From positions 2,542,001 to 2,606,000 of the forward strand of contig JBAJFG010000172.1 of assembly GCA_037903475.1 (NCBI GenBank): a stretch of 64,000 nt of DNA. The letters run 5' to 3'. Positions 23,889-36,006 of this stretch are shown here, one piece after another. How positions within the stretch are numbered: the stretch's first letter is position 1; each line of letters begins with the position of its first letter. Both the position numbers and the translations under genes were made by a program. The notes under the pieces were generated by a model. It was given only the letters and a program-made list of their open reading frames with translations. It made no database searches and had not been told where the DNA came from. The DNA comes from Ancylostoma caninum (taxonomy: Eukaryota; Nematoda; Chromadorea; Rhabditida; Ancylostomatidae).

Positions 23889-26353
23889 ATGCCTCGCTTC
23901 CTACCAAGTCTCTTATTTTTTATTTTTCTATTGGTGAGCAGTCGAAAACTCACCACTGAAGAGAATGAACAGAACAGAAAGAATTGTGGAGTTCATTTCC
24001 TTGGTAGGTTTCGTAGGTTTTCTCCAGCTTTTCACACGTTGGGCACGTACGTGCACTTGTAGCGTTCTGGAGTTTCAAGTTCCGCAATTTCTAGGAGGTG
24101 AGGAGGACAATCGAATAAGCAAAAGGTCATATGGAAGGAGAAACTTCAAAGAGAACGAATACCCGTGGACAGTTATAATAAAACTGACAGGTGATGTTTC
24201 GAAATCCAAAAAATCCATACGATCCCCGTCTTCAGCATTACGTCAAGTTGCGGAACAGAGATAGAAACAGGCAGAAATCTCCTGCAACGAATATTTCAAG
24301 AAAACGCTTCCGAAGCGATTTCATAGATCTCCTTCTCTCAATTGTTGACTGTAGCGAAGAGAAGATTGCATGAAATACAGCTTAGACTCGCCAAGAAAAA
24401 AAATTCATTAAAATCTAAGATATTCATGGGAGAAAATCACCTTCTCTGTGTAAGTAATGAGTTAATCTTCCCCTTCAGATTCGGGTAACTGGTGCAGTGG
24501 CGCTTTGATTTCAGAGCGTCACGTCCTTACCGCCGCCCATTGCATGTTAAAGATGAACGATACCTACAACAATGAGCAGTGCAAGTCTAATGGAAATTAC
24601 GAGTGAATGAGTCACTTCTATTTGCTTGAAATTTATTATCCTCTACATTATTTCCAAATTGGTGCACTTCTTTAGTGTACTGTCAGCGACCAGAGACCCT
24701 GAGGAGATTTCGGTATACCTCAGCAGCAACATAACGGACTGTAACGATGTAGGAGAATGTCTACATTACAATCCAGCTCAGGTGAACGAATGTTACAGTA
24801 ATTATTCTTAGGTAAACTAGCAAATCCACCATTAATCTTCGCCTCTCCTTTCAGATCACAGTTCACGACTTCAAATTCTGTGATTTGTACAATGACTTAG
24901 CACTTATTGAGCTCAGTGAGAATGTACCTGAAACCCTCGCAACGCCGATATGCATGCCAAGCGAGAACCTTCAATTGGACAATGCACTGCATGCTGCTGG
25001 ATATGGGTCGGAAGGTTTGACACATTTTCCAGCCCAGGTCTCGACGAAAATGCAAAGTTACTATGGAGCTTCTATCGCTTTTGTACACTCACACCTATTC
25101 TGCCCGGGCGGGATTCGACCTAAATCATCTTACCACTGAAGTCGAATGATTGAGAGTCCGCTGCCAGTAGTTTCAATGCATCATACAATCGTAAATGTGT
25201 ACCCTTGTCAAGCAAAAAGAGCTCCACACCAATTAGAACGAATACAATTTCTGTAGTTGACATCGTCGTAGCCGTCGAAACCTGCATCTTTGAATGCTCG
25301 TAGTTGGTGAGAGATAGCGCTTATGGAGAAATGAAGCCATAAAGTAGAGCAGCGTACTCATCCATGCTACAGATAGGGCGAAGAGCATCGTTTCTGGTGC
25401 TGTTGGAGCGGCGCTTATCTATGGTACTACTGTCAGAGCGGTAATATTATTATGCAACCCAAACAGCGATAGTCGGTGTAGCTTCACTTCCCAAGATTTT
25501 CATTCTTCCACTGTCGGGGCTGTGAAGGTCTGTTCTGCTCCTCCTGGGGCAGTGGCCGTAATACTGCATCTTAAGGAGTGGTCGTGCGTCTGAGTCCAGG
25601 ATTCTTCGTTCACTCGCCAGTGTCCAATATTAACTACAGTATGTATGGAAGTACCAAAAAAGTCTGCTTTGTAAAAAAAAATTTTGGATTCTGAAATATT
25701 TTTTCGAACATTGAAGTAGACTCAGCAACGGGAAGAGCAAAGTTGAAAATATGCTTTAAGACGATCAATCATCACGAGTGCCGCAAGTGGTTGCTCAAAA
25801 GCTTTACGGTGTTGACGAACCTTCGCATAAAATTATGACACGGACGTTTGCTAGAGCGATATCACGTGTGAGTTCTGTTAGGTAAAGTATAATAACCACA
25901 GGAACGGAACGCCTTTTAGGAGGGTAGCGGTGGCCCATTGTTCCAGATGGTTGAGGGATCACACACTCTGGCGGGAATTAACATCGATGGAGATGCTTGG
26001 CGGCCAAAAGCAGATTTTGGCGAAAGTAAGGCAGCCTTATGAGAGAATGCTGTAATGTTATGTTTTACAGAGAAATTCTTAGAAAAGTTCTTCCTTGATC
26101 ATATTACATACTTTAGCTATGGATCGCTAGTAGTTGTTTCAGACTTTAAAGCTCAATATGTGGACGTGCGTGCATATTTGGATTGGATTTGCAAATTCTC
26201 AGGTCAGCAAATTACGGAATCCTAACAACAGTACGTCCACATGTTTGCATCTTTCCAGGAGTTTGTCCAATAGAAGATGACTCAAACGGCGAGCAGTCAA
26301 CTGATGCTTCAAATTCCACGCGAAAGAATTCCAAAAACAACATTAAGAGCTGA
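23889..26353 (+). CDS. Serine protease homologue SP-B, altered active-site loop
   Basis: Nine in-phase exons: 23889-24003, 24095-24190, 24479-24602, 24676-24781, 24855-25014, 25761-25867, 25920-26025, 26071-26202, 26259-26353; 346 residues. A signal peptide, the RKLTTEENEQ segment, His91 (LTAAHC) and Asp161 (NDLALIEL) are intact. Exon 7 begins E-G-S-G-G-P instead of G-D-S-G-G-P: the oxyanion-hole Gly193 becomes Glu and Asp194, which stabilises the active form of S1 enzymes, becomes Gly. The catalytic Ser239 remains. An alternative AG three bases in would only remove the Glu and still lack Asp194. The frame is otherwise open to the end, so this may be a non-catalytic secreted homologue rather than a dead gene. 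Polyadenylation signal at 26385. Shares its 5' leader with SP-A. Confidence 0.8.
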
Positions 26354-26390
26354 TTCGCTTGAATATGGCTATTTTCTTGCAATGAATAAA

Positions 26391-27726
26391 TGGTTAATGT
26401 TTTGTTTTCACTCTTGCACTTGGAAGCAAAGAGGATTTCGCTAACTTGTCACTGTTGGCTTAACCTAAGGCTGGAACATTGGTGGTAAGATGAGGATCCG
26501 CTGTTCACTTTGAAATATGTCCGATTCTTGTGCCTCATGATGGGACAAACTTTTAAATTTCGCACTAAATACTCGTAAATAGCTTGTGCTTGTGAACAGC
26601 AAACGTCCTTAGGCATGCTGAGAGTGGATAGTAGAGGGGATTAAGAAATAATCAGCGATCATGTTGACCATAATGTTCCGCTACAGCACACCTCTGCATT
26701 GGGATATCGCAACCAAATTAATGCATGCATTAAGGTTCCTCATGCTAGTTCAACGTGCGCATTTTAATCGAAACTGAACCCCAACTGCATCGATTATTGA
26801 CAATTTTCTCTAAGGGGTAGTTACTTCACTGGAGTCTTGGGCCGTTGAAGTTATCCATTCTTCGTGTTTTCACATTATCCATTCTTCATCGAGATCTTCG
26901 TGTTTTCACAGCCTCGTGAATCCGTGATGGATGTCGTGAAGTTCAGCGTAGCCAAAGAGATCGTTGTTTGTAGCTGTTGAAGGGAAGTCGGGAAGATTCT
27001 CCTCAATATCTGCTAACCACAGATTTAAACCTCGTATAAAGTGCTTACGTAACGATTTCAACTTTTCGGCGATGCCTACAGTGTCGTTAGACGTTGACGG
27101 CCGTGGTTAGTAATAGGCTTGTTCGAGTTCGAGTTGACGAGGTTGCGACGCGATTATTGTTGACTAGTAAGACTGGGGCTCAGTTGGCTGCCGTGATCGT
27201 CATGTTAAGGATCCTCAATGGTGGAAGCGCCTATAGTGGGGAAATCGAATGAGAGCACAATCACGCTTCTTTTATGTGGAGCATTTCCATTTCATTTGTG
27301 CAGAAGAAATGATAGTTAAAAGCAGTAGACAAAATATGACATTTTGGAGGGAGGGCTGATTGACTATTCAAGTATGTGGAATTTGGCACTCAGGGCATAG
27401 GGGAATACCAAATTCTTGCCAGATAGAAAGTCATGATCAGGAATACCAACTTCTTTCATTATGCTGCATGCGCATCCACACTGGATCCGCAAACATTCAA
27501 CAGTATATTCTCAACAGTTACTCCTTATTTGCTTACAACTCGAGAAAGAACGGAAGCAATCGAAACCCTTTTTCGAAAGTGATCAATACAGACGCTTGAG
27601 TCACCTTGAAAAATGAGCCACAATTCTTATTTAAACTAGCGTGCAGTTGCATAACCAATTCATTCGAGTACTGCTTGGTCCTGTGGTAGCCAGGAACTTC
27701 TTTCTCCTCTACGTACTGAATTTCCA
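26391..27726. other. Intergenic region SP-B to SP-C
   Basis: No coding exon or recognisable repeat that I can support. The last 60 bases before SP-C (CTTTCTCCTCTACGTACTG, AATTTCCAATG) resemble the leaders of SP-D and SP-E rather than those of SP-A and SP-B. Confidence 0.45.
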
Positions 27727-30523
27727 ATGGTGTCATGGACAACAATAATCCCCCTGTATTCATTAAGTTTGCTAGCGAGCAGTCGGAAGTTAACCACTGA
27801 AGAAAATGAGTGGAATTCTGAGAAATGTGGAGTACATTTTCTTGGTATGTTTCCTATTCTTTCATCCAAAGACTCACAGATAATGTTAAGATGCAATGGT
27901 ACAATTTCATACTTTAGGTGCAAATACCACTGAGAAACATTTAACTAAAAGGTCAGTTGGTGGAAGAAAGTTCGAGCGAAACGAGTACCCGTGGACAGTG
28001 ATCGTCGAAACGGAATGTCGGTGCTAACAGGATTTTTATTCACTTCTCATCACGCAGTTAAATGTATTGAAAAGATACCAGAACTTTCTAAGCAGAGAGC
28101 ACACGGAAATTTTTTGTCTCAGGTTTCAATACGTTTGAAGCATAGAGCATAGTCGGAACAGTTCTCAAACATGAATACCAGCAAGAACACCCAGCGTTTC
28201 TTTCAGCAACAAATATGCCCACTATGATGTACACGTCGATTGTGCTCTAAACGCAAACCATACCTACTGTGTCTTGAAACTTGGTCGTACTACGTGATTT
28301 GGTAGCAACCTTTGTGTAACACACCGGCATTCTAAACGTTTTTCATAAATTGTTTTTCCAAAGAGCCAGTGAAATTTAACGAAGTGTATGCTTGTGTCCA
28401 GCCGCTTTCTGCAGTGGTGTGCAGATTTCGCCCATCCACATTCTGACAGCTGCACACTGCTTTGTGCACCCTCTCAATAAGAAAGACTGTGAGTCAAAAG
28501 GCTTCGACAGGTACGTTTACACTGCTACTCAACCAATCCAATTTTGCAATATTCAGTATCTTCAACTATGATATATTTGAATATTTGTGTGCTTCTGTTA
28601 GCGACGCACGAGGCTGTTAAACTTCTTTATTGGCAAACGTTTCGGCGACTTCGCCTTCGTCAGAGCCTGAAAGAGTCGAATCGATCCGTTAAAGTACTCG
28701 GACAAACACCTCCTCAATCCAACTTCGATCCAGATTATACCCGAAAATCACGAATAACCCCAGCGGTAACCCACTCACCTCTTCACAAGTCCGCCGACCG
28801 GGTGGTGTCTTCGACGACCGGCCGAACACGCTGGACTTGGGAACAGTATGAGACATTCTGCCATTAGTCATTTCTCGAGTCAGATCTTACACAGTGCGAG
28901 ATATGGATAGAGCTCACAGGTAGTGGTGGGGCACTCCTCTTTGCGGTTCATTTTCGGGTTTTTGGCATGAATCCAAAAGGCCTCGAGCGTCTTGCGTGCT
29001 GATATCTCAGTTTCAAGTAAATCGTTGCTTCTACTTCGTAATCGACGCCGTCATGCACTCGCATTCGATAAGCACCCAAAGGGTTAGACGAGCGAGAACT
29101 TAGTTTCCTTTCAAGATGCTCTTCAACTCTAACGCAGAGTGGCCGTGCAGTTTCACCAATGTATTCGTCTCGACAGGCTCTGCACTTGATCATGTACACA
29201 GTACAAGATTTCATGCAATCACCCTCTGTGCCAAATGGACAAATGACACAGTCGGGCATTACGCAGAGGCGGTCGTATAAACGGTTTTGAACCAATTGGT
29301 GTTTCAGATAGTTTGGTGGAATTTCAGTGATCGTCACCAAACTTTCCAGACCTGCTTTCCTCAGACAGAGTCGCGTAGCTCTGCTAACATCATCGGAGAT
29401 GAACGGCATGCAAAACTGGATTGTATTGGATATATTGGCATGTTCTTCTCGCGTTTGTTTGTTGCGCCGCCAACCATGAGATCCTCTGAGGGCATAACCG
29501 GTAGAAATGGCGATATTTGAGCCAAGTGGGGCGATTCACACTTCTCTTCCCTCCCTGAACAGACCCTTGCTGCTGTCTTGAACATGTTGCCAATTGCTAA
29601 CAACCGATCTCTTCGTCTGTTTAGGGTGGGCGGAGAGGTTGTGAACAATAATGTTCTTGTTACTTGGTTACGCCGAAACGTCGGCCAATAAAGAAGTTTA
29701 ACAACCTCGTGCGTCGCTAACAGAAGCATACAGCTACGTTACTTTCTTGTCTTCTTAAAGCGTCGCTTCCGTTATGAGAGGGCCAGAGGACATCTTAGTG
29801 CACATCAGAGACAATAAATCTAACAACAGCCATTCCATTCACTGCATAGATCCTAAAAAGGCCTATAAAGCTACCAATGTACGTAAATATGTGTCATTCT
29901 CACTTGATAAGCATATGATGACCACACCAAAGTGATTTCATTGACGTGATGCCCACACGAGCTTCTTCCAGATAATCGTTCATAACTTCGAACCATGCGA
30001 CAACCAACGTGACATAGCGCTAGTTGAGCTTGGTGTAAATATTTCTGAACACTTTTCAACACCAATATGTATGCCCAAGGAAGATCTCAGCCTTGCTGAA
30101 ATCTTGTTTGCTACAGGAACTGGTATAGATTGTAAGTTTCTTGCCTATTACAACGTACTTTTTTCTATCCAAGCTAAGCAAAGTAAGTTTCGGTTCTTCA
30201 GCACTTTGATTCCCTTTAATTAAGGCAAACAGTTGAAACGCACAGAAAAAAAAACCGACGATTTATAGGCGAGGACAGCAAAAAATGGATATTACCTTAC
30301 CAGCTAAATGAGATTTGCTGGTGCATCCTTTACATGACACCGCAATTTTTATTGATGTGCTCACGCATGCCTGCGTTTCGAATTTCCAAGAGAAATGTAA
30401 AGTACTGAGACACCAAAAAAAGTTGCAATTTCTCTACTCCAATGTGATTTTCGTTTTAACCATCATAGTTAATAATCATAGTTAATATTAATTGGCATTT
30501 TATGTGTGTGTGCGTGTGCGTGC

Positions 30524-30572
<49 letters not shown>

Positions 30573-32507
30573 ACCAGCCACTGACGTCAAAAATTACCGA
30601 CACCATCGTGTTCAGCGCATCGAATTATATACAGAAGTGTTGAAATATTGATTTTTACCTTGATTCAAAGGTGTTTTGGGTCACTTTTGTCATGTTCAGA
30701 CATGTTAATGGCCGACAGTTGTCTTCAACACCGTCGAAATGAGTGAGATAGGCCTATGATTACATGACATTATAAAAGGAAAGAGATGGACAGGACAGTT
30801 TCATAACGAAGAGGAGGAACCAGGCGGACGAGGGATGACATGGATGAGGGTTGCGCCCGCACAAATGGTGGCGAAGGTGACATGAAACGAGCCTAGAGCA
30901 ATGTCAGAGGTGCGTCGGCGCTCATAGGTGGGGAAAAGGCTCCAGCCTGTGATAGGGGGTGCGCCGGCCTCCAAAAGTGTGGAAACGCCTGGAGACGGGT
31001 CCAAAGGTGTGATAAGGGTGTGCGGGCGGGCGTCTAAAAATGGGGAAACGCCTGGAGTCGGGTTCAAAGTTGTGATAAGGGTGTGCTGGCATCGAAAAGT
31101 GTTCAAACGCCTGGAGTCGGGTCCAACGGTGTGATAATTGTGCGCCGGCGTCCAAAAGTGGGGAAACTCCTGGGGTCGGGTCCAAAGGTGTTATAAGGGT
31201 GTGCCGGCGTCCAAGAGTGTGGAAGATGTCAAACACGGGTGTGGAAGATGTCACACCTGCGAGAGTAGTATGCCAGCGCTCAGTAGAGGGGAACCCACAC
31301 ATATGCGAGGCGAGCGAGGAGAGCCCAAAAGAAGCCTGAGAGTCCGGCCTTAGCCGGACTCTCAGGCTGATTTGTCATAAATTAGCATTTCATTTGCAGG
31401 TTTTGTGACATTCATAGCGAATTTCCTTCCAATTTTCCTCCAAAAGAATTTGTCTAGCTCAAAATGATTGAATTTGAAGAGAAATTTGGACCAGCTCTCA
31501 GAGCTGACAAAGAGGTTTCCACATAGGCATGCCCCTCCGATCATTAAAGTGATGTGTACTGAAAAGTTTAATATAAAAGTAGACAAAACTTTAGTCAAAT
31601 TTCATAGGAATTCATCAACATCCTCGAATTTTTCATCGGATGTCTATATCAAAATGCGCAGATCTTCTGCTTTTTCAGACATTCTTACAATTGAGTGATG
31701 CGCATATTTCAGCTACCATTCCTGCTACACGTGATAGCTCATCGAATAACTGCCTTGTGCAACGCGTGGTTGCACAAAGGTATTTCAATGTGAATGAAAC
31801 GAGACATGAGATTGTCACAGTCGCTTTCGCAAGATCAACATGTAAGGTGATTTCGCCGCTCTCAAGTTCTGCTATTCTCCTTCAGTGAGGTAGTTAAACC
31901 AAAAGTTGGCCTTATTTCAGGGAGATAGTGGAGGTCCGGTGTTCCAGGTGGACGAAGACGGCAGGCACATTTTGGTGGGACTCACGAGTACTGGCTCAAC
32001 GTGCACGAAACACACTAACAAAAGTAGGCAGCAGTCGAATATTTTTTCTCAACATTTCTTTTTCTCTACAACAACACTCTGAAAACAGAGAAGTATAACA
32101 ATTTGGAAGGTTCAACCTGGACCATAAACTTTTTTTCTCGGGAAAACGCTGGCGATGTTTTGAAGCTCATGAAAGGTGCATTATCTTTTAAAAAATTGGA
32201 CATTAATGGAAGGAGCACTATTTTGAAGACTATTGGGGCTTTTAACACAGTTACAAATTGTTTCTAGTGTTCTCCTCGTAACTCTGGTAGCTGCTTCCTT
32301 GCAAATGACTATTTTCAGATATGCTTAGCAACAATGTTGATGTGCGTGCGTATTTGGATTGGATCTGCAAGTATTCAGGTGGGAGCTTACACACATACAT
32401 TGACCAATGAGATAAGTAGTATTATACGGTTAACACTCATGTTGTTATATGCTTTTTTATTCTTTATCTTTCTAGGAGTGTGTCCCATTGAAGAAAGGAA
32501 GGATTGA
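27727..32507 (+). CDS. Serine protease SP-C, the intact array member
   Basis: Nine in-phase exons: 27727-27844, 27918-28016, 28402-28510, 29761-29878, 29972-30131, 31713-31846, 31921-32023, 32319-32378, 32476-32507; 310 residues. Signal peptide, R-K-L-T-T-E-E-N-E, then His91 (LTAAHC), Asp162 (RDIALVEL) and Ser249 (GDSGGPVFQVD). The residues before GDS are R-S-T-C-K: Ser at the primary pocket position (chymotrypsin numbering 189) and a Cys191, which SP-A, SP-B and SP-E lack. The protein ends LDWICKYSG, GVCPIEE. Every junction, phase and catalytic residue is sound, so this is the best candidate for an active secreted enzyme. Intron 3 holds a Penelope-like element and intron 5 a 60-bp minisatellite. 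AATAAA at 32553. Confidence 0.88.
28589..29729 (-). mobile_element. Penelope-like retroelement fragment with GIY-YIG domain, inverted terminal repeats
   Basis: The minus strand 29409-28948 encodes a Cys-rich segment (C-V-I-C-P-F), then V-Y-M-I-K-C-x2-C and Y-I-G-E-T-A-R-P, and an E-H further on: the GIY-YIG endonuclease of Penelope-like elements. Upstream in another frame is an F-K-T-A-A-R-V-C-S-G segment, also typical of these elements between RT and endonuclease. The ends (28589-28646 and 29672-29729) are ~58-bp inverted repeats around GCCGAAACG..AATAAAGAAGTTTAAC..GTGCGTCGCTAACAG. The reverse transcriptase itself is missing. It lies in intron 3 of SP-C and should not affect coding. Confidence 0.8.
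28611..28668 (-). ncRNA. Hammerhead-ribozyme-like core in the Penelope terminal repeat
   Basis: On the minus strand CTGACGA (28663-28657; consensus CUGANGA) is followed by a perfect 5-bp stem (GGCGA / TCGCC, 28655-28644) and GAAA (28643-28640). Flanking AGGCT (28668-28664) and AGCCT (28615-28611) could form stem I. Stem III is short and the expected UH cleavage triplet is not clear, so activity is doubtful. Penelope-like elements are known to carry hammerheads in their terminal repeats. Confidence 0.5.
30505..30568. repeat. GT/GC then (TA)n microsatellite
   Basis: A TGTGTGTGCGTGTGCGTGCG run merges into about 22 TA units in intron 5 of SP-C. Simple sequence, probably length-variable. Confidence 0.9.
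30955..31260. repeat. ~60-bp GC-rich minisatellite in SP-C intron 5
   Basis: About five imperfect units built on GTGCGCCGGCGTCCAAAAGT, GGGGAAACGCCTGGAGTCGG and GTCCAAAGGTGTGATAAGG. The repeat gives long open frames on both strands with periodic peptide motifs, which I treat as artefacts. The GC content is much higher than the surrounding intron. Confidence 0.8.
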
Positions 32508-33639
32508 TGAATGAATGTACGAAACGGTGAATACCGAACATCCGCAAGAAACAATAAACGAACAGAAGTTCAGACATTTTTCAGACATTTAATTATAACA
32601 TACTCAGGTGATCTGATATCTTGGTCAGAGTGTTCATTTTTGAGGTTCATTAGTTATTTATGGTATCATAAAGCGTTTCAATGAGGCTTTCGAAAATGAA
32701 TCGAAGGCTCTCAAAGACTATACCGCATCAGAAAGTCAACTTCCTGTGTAAGCAGCGACTCCTCTGGCTTTGGTACATTTTCACACATGGCTTCACATAA
32801 AGGAGTAATAAACATAAATTTTGTATGTCAATTTAGGATGGGAAAGATAACCACGAATGGCGTAATTCTTCTGTTTTCTTACAGCATGAAGAGACTCGAA
32901 CTCATCAGTTTAAAGGCAGAACCTGCGGAAATTTTCATGGCTGTCGTTTTGATCGTTTTCGACGAAGGAAATAGCACGAAAAACTAAGCCATTTCTCAGA
33001 TATAATTAGTTAAATGTTCAAGATCCTGGATCAGCAGGATCGACTGGGGTTGTTCGACTGAGTTGTGGCGACAGCGAGTGGTTGCTGCCAGCTGGTTCGG
33101 TGACTAGCCATTTCTTTCCTTGTTATTGTGAAGATACCCCATAACATTCCTTTTTTACATTGCTTAGCACAACGAATTTTTACGTGTTATTTCGCAACAA
33201 ATGTGCTGGTTTAGTCACTCGTATGACCGATCCTCGCCAGTGCCTCATTTTCGAATTTTTTCATGGCTCTGGGATCGTTTTAGGATTCACTGGTTTGTCT
33301 GCGATATCTTCACTGGTCAGGCCATTTGCCAGCATTCGATTTTTTCTGCACACTTCAACAACGTTATCGACTTTTTTTTTTGAATCGGTCCCCATCAAAC
33401 AGGTCCCGCAACGCAGCCCAACCTGCTCGAAAACGATGAGTTGAGAAATTCCACAGAACGGATATTCCGAAAAGTTCGACTGTTTTCAGCATCCTAACAG
33501 TGAACAGCACAGTCGATTACCCTGAATGGTGTAGAAATCTCAAGGTCGAATATTTCCGTGCTCCCTTCAAGTAATAAGGTTGTAGAACGTTTGTTAATGA
33601 AGATTTTGCTTCAGGGGTAGTTTTTTCTAACAGCTTCAT

Positions 33640-34250
33640 TGGCGCGGATTGAGTGGAAGTCTATCAGTGAATTTTTGAACAACAACTCTGAAATGACTGT
33701 GGAGAAAACGAGACAATAGACATGCACTCTTTTATTCACATAATTTTCGCACCTGGAGAATGCACTTGCCAATTTTCACACCTCAGAGAGGTTTCTTCGT
33801 GCATCTTCTTAGGCACTTTAAGTAGAAATCCACTTATGACTTCCTGATTAACTGTAGAATAACTCCGAATTGATAATGGGCAAAACAAAAAATATAACAA
33901 ATGCGTACTCGCTCTGTCACGGAGATTTTGTTTTGCGGCATGCATTCGTTCAATTCTACCTATAAAAGAGATTTCTTCTCAAAACTCTATCGGCAATTTT
34001 GAGTCATAGATGTAGTTTTGAGTGGAACATCATCAAAACGTTTCTGATTAACTGCAGTGCGGTTAGCTAAATTCTAAATGACTATGGAAAAAAGGAAATA
34101 ATAAATTCGTTTCTGTTATATCACGATAATTTTGTTCTGTAACCTGTATTCGTTTACTATTACATCTCAAAGGGTTTCTTCTCAAATTTTCATCGTCGCG
34201 CTTCAATTGGAATTCGATCAGCAAATGTTGCAGAATTCTTCAGAATAGTC
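33640..34250 (+). repeat. Degenerate repeat block, third copy
   Basis: Three or so successive units with GGTTTCTTCTCAAA, GAGTGGAA-TCATCA and TTCTGATTAACTGCAG phrases shared with 13740-14110 and 23540-23760. Here no protease follows within 3.5 kb, which may mark a lost gene copy. Confidence 0.5.
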
Positions 34251-34899
34251 AAGAAACCCAAAGAGATTATCATTTATCATAAAAGTTGAAGAAAGAAAAG
34301 AATCCTCAATGTACTTCACTTTCTTTACTGTATTTTCTACTTCGACCAAGCTAAAATCTACTTAGACGTAGTAAAACCGAAATTCTGAAGGGCTGATATT
34401 AACAGTTATCCCTTGGTATCTCATAATACTATACTGAAGATGGAACTGACAATGAGTACACAGTGAGGATTGGAGAAGGGGGATAACCACGATCGCTCGC
34501 GACTAGAACGCTAGCCGCCTAGGATTGTAGGCCTCTAAATTTAGCCTATTAGCCACGAAAAAAAGCAATGGGAAAGAATTTGCTAAATTTCTCAAACCTC
34601 TAATCTTTTGGGCTTGTTCATAAATTAAGCACCCATAAATGGTGAGTTTTTAATTTAGAGGCGGTGTCTCGCTTCATTTCGATTCCAAGATGGAAACAGA
34701 TTGTGGACCAGCTGGATGAGCTTATTCCAGTGATATACGTGAAATTCTCCGAATAGGCAACAAACCTTTCTGCGACAGGCAACCAATTGTGGCTTGTACA
34801 AGCGGTTCTGTTAATGTATAAAGCGAATGCGTTTAGACATGACAAAAGTAACTGCAGTTCATTTTTGATGAGCCACCTATCATTTCCCACTCAGACACT

Positions 34900-35160
34900 T
34901 GTTGTGGCCGGCCCTCCGACCAATAGGTGCCGATCGGGCGAGCGACTGCTGATCAGCGGCCGGCGTCCAGCCCATCACCGCATGCTGTACCCATTACCGG
35001 CCGGCCGTTCGACCGCACCTACTACCGGCCGAGAGATAGCTCATGGCCGGCCGGCCAGGTCTAACATAATAACCTTCCGGCCGGGCTGGCCAGCCATGAT
35101 AACCTGCCGACCGGCTCGGTCGACCATACCATTGTGGTCAGCCCGGTCGGGAAGGTTGGT
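34900..35160. repeat. GGCCGG-rich low-complexity segment
   Basis: CGGCCGG and close variants occur about ten times (34911, 34970, 35000, 35027, 35044, 35079 and others) in otherwise AT-rich DNA, spaced irregularly. It gives an open frame on the plus strand, but the peptide is Pro/Arg/Ser-rich without a domain. Confidence 0.7.
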
Positions 35161-35218
35161 TGGTGATAATAGGGAAGTCATGAAGGATAAGGGCACCAGC
35201 CGAGTTGATGATATCAGA

Positions 35219-35302
35219 AGCACGGATGGCCGAGTGGATAAAGCAGTGGGCTAACAATCACTCATAAAGCATGGACAGGTTGATTCGAACACTATCGATG
35301 AT
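35219..35302 (+). pseudogene. tRNA-like relic (Ser/Leu type) or SINE head
   Basis: An A-box-like TGGCCGAGTGG and a B-box-like GGTTGATTCGAACA lie at roughly class II tRNA spacing, with a possible 5-bp anticodon stem (AGTGG/TCACT). The anticodon loop is eight bases and the acceptor ends do not pair, so it is not a functional tRNA as read. Confidence 0.35.
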
Positions 35303-35720
35303 AGTATAAAGCTAGTAATGCGAGAACATGCATGGACCTTGCAAGGAGCCACTTCTTCCTATTTCTGATCAAAATAAACACATTTCCGTTGCCTGTACAC
35401 TCCGAAGGACCACTACGGAGCCACAGTGGCGATGAATGCAGTGCAAAACCAAAGGAAGAGCTGCTAGAGATTGTCACGCTGTCGGCGGCCAATCAATGGG
35501 TAATAGTGGGCAACGCTGCCCTGAGCACTCGAACTGGAGCAGCTATGCCTGCTCACTCGATCTGGAGTAGTACCTGGTGCGGGCAACTCACACTACCATT
35601 ACCGGCTGTGCTACGACCCGGTGATTCCCCGACCGGTAAAGGCAGAGCGAGCCGTTCGCACCAAGTTTCTGAACACAGCCGGCCGAGAAATTCAAAAGCT
35701 ACATTTATGGTGCATCTGAG

Positions 35721-35816
35721 TCCGATCTGGTCGGATAAGAAAAATACGTATCGATCACCGTTGCATAGATACGGATAAGGATCGATACATGTCTTTTCTT
35801 ATCCGACCGGATCGGA
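35721..35816. repeat. Small foldback around GGTCGGATAAGAAAA
   Basis: The left arm TCCGATCTGGTCGGATAAGA (35721-35756) is inverted at 35780-35816 (..TTATCCGACCGGATCGGA). Related but more decayed text occurs at 46247-46335 in intron 3 of SP-E, so this is a dispersed family. Confidence 0.65.
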
Positions 35817-36006
35817 CACCGATCCACTGTAAATTTAGCTAAAGATTGAGAAACTGTTCGAGAAAAATTGTACTCTGCAACTCTTGAAGACTGTGTTGTT
35901 ATCACAGGAATCTCGAGAATGATTTCTGAGATGAGACACTGCCTTTAAGGCTAGCTATAAGCCTAGCACCCTGCAGGGAAGCATCGGCCTGTTTAAACTA
36001 ATTTTA

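Noticed and set aside
25095..25150. B-box-like GGTCGAATCCC on the minus strand in SP-B intron 5
   Set aside because: The A-box-like text is too close for a tRNA and there is no acceptor stem; probably a SINE scrap.
28544..28867. Plus-strand frame across the left end of the Penelope element
   Set aside because: Opposite strand of the element's terminal repeat; no protein similarity.
30801..31302. Minus-strand frames with periodic T-L-I-T-P-L-D-P peptide
   Set aside because: Translation of the 60-bp minisatellite; a by-product of the repeat unit length.
33160..33444. 94-codon plus-strand frame upstream of SP-D
   Set aside because: No signal, domain or splice sites; lies in decayed repeat-like sequence.
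34787..35254. 155-codon plus-strand frame rich in Pro/Arg/Ser
   Set aside because: Caused by the GGCCGG-rich segment, which lacks stop codons; no domain or splice support.
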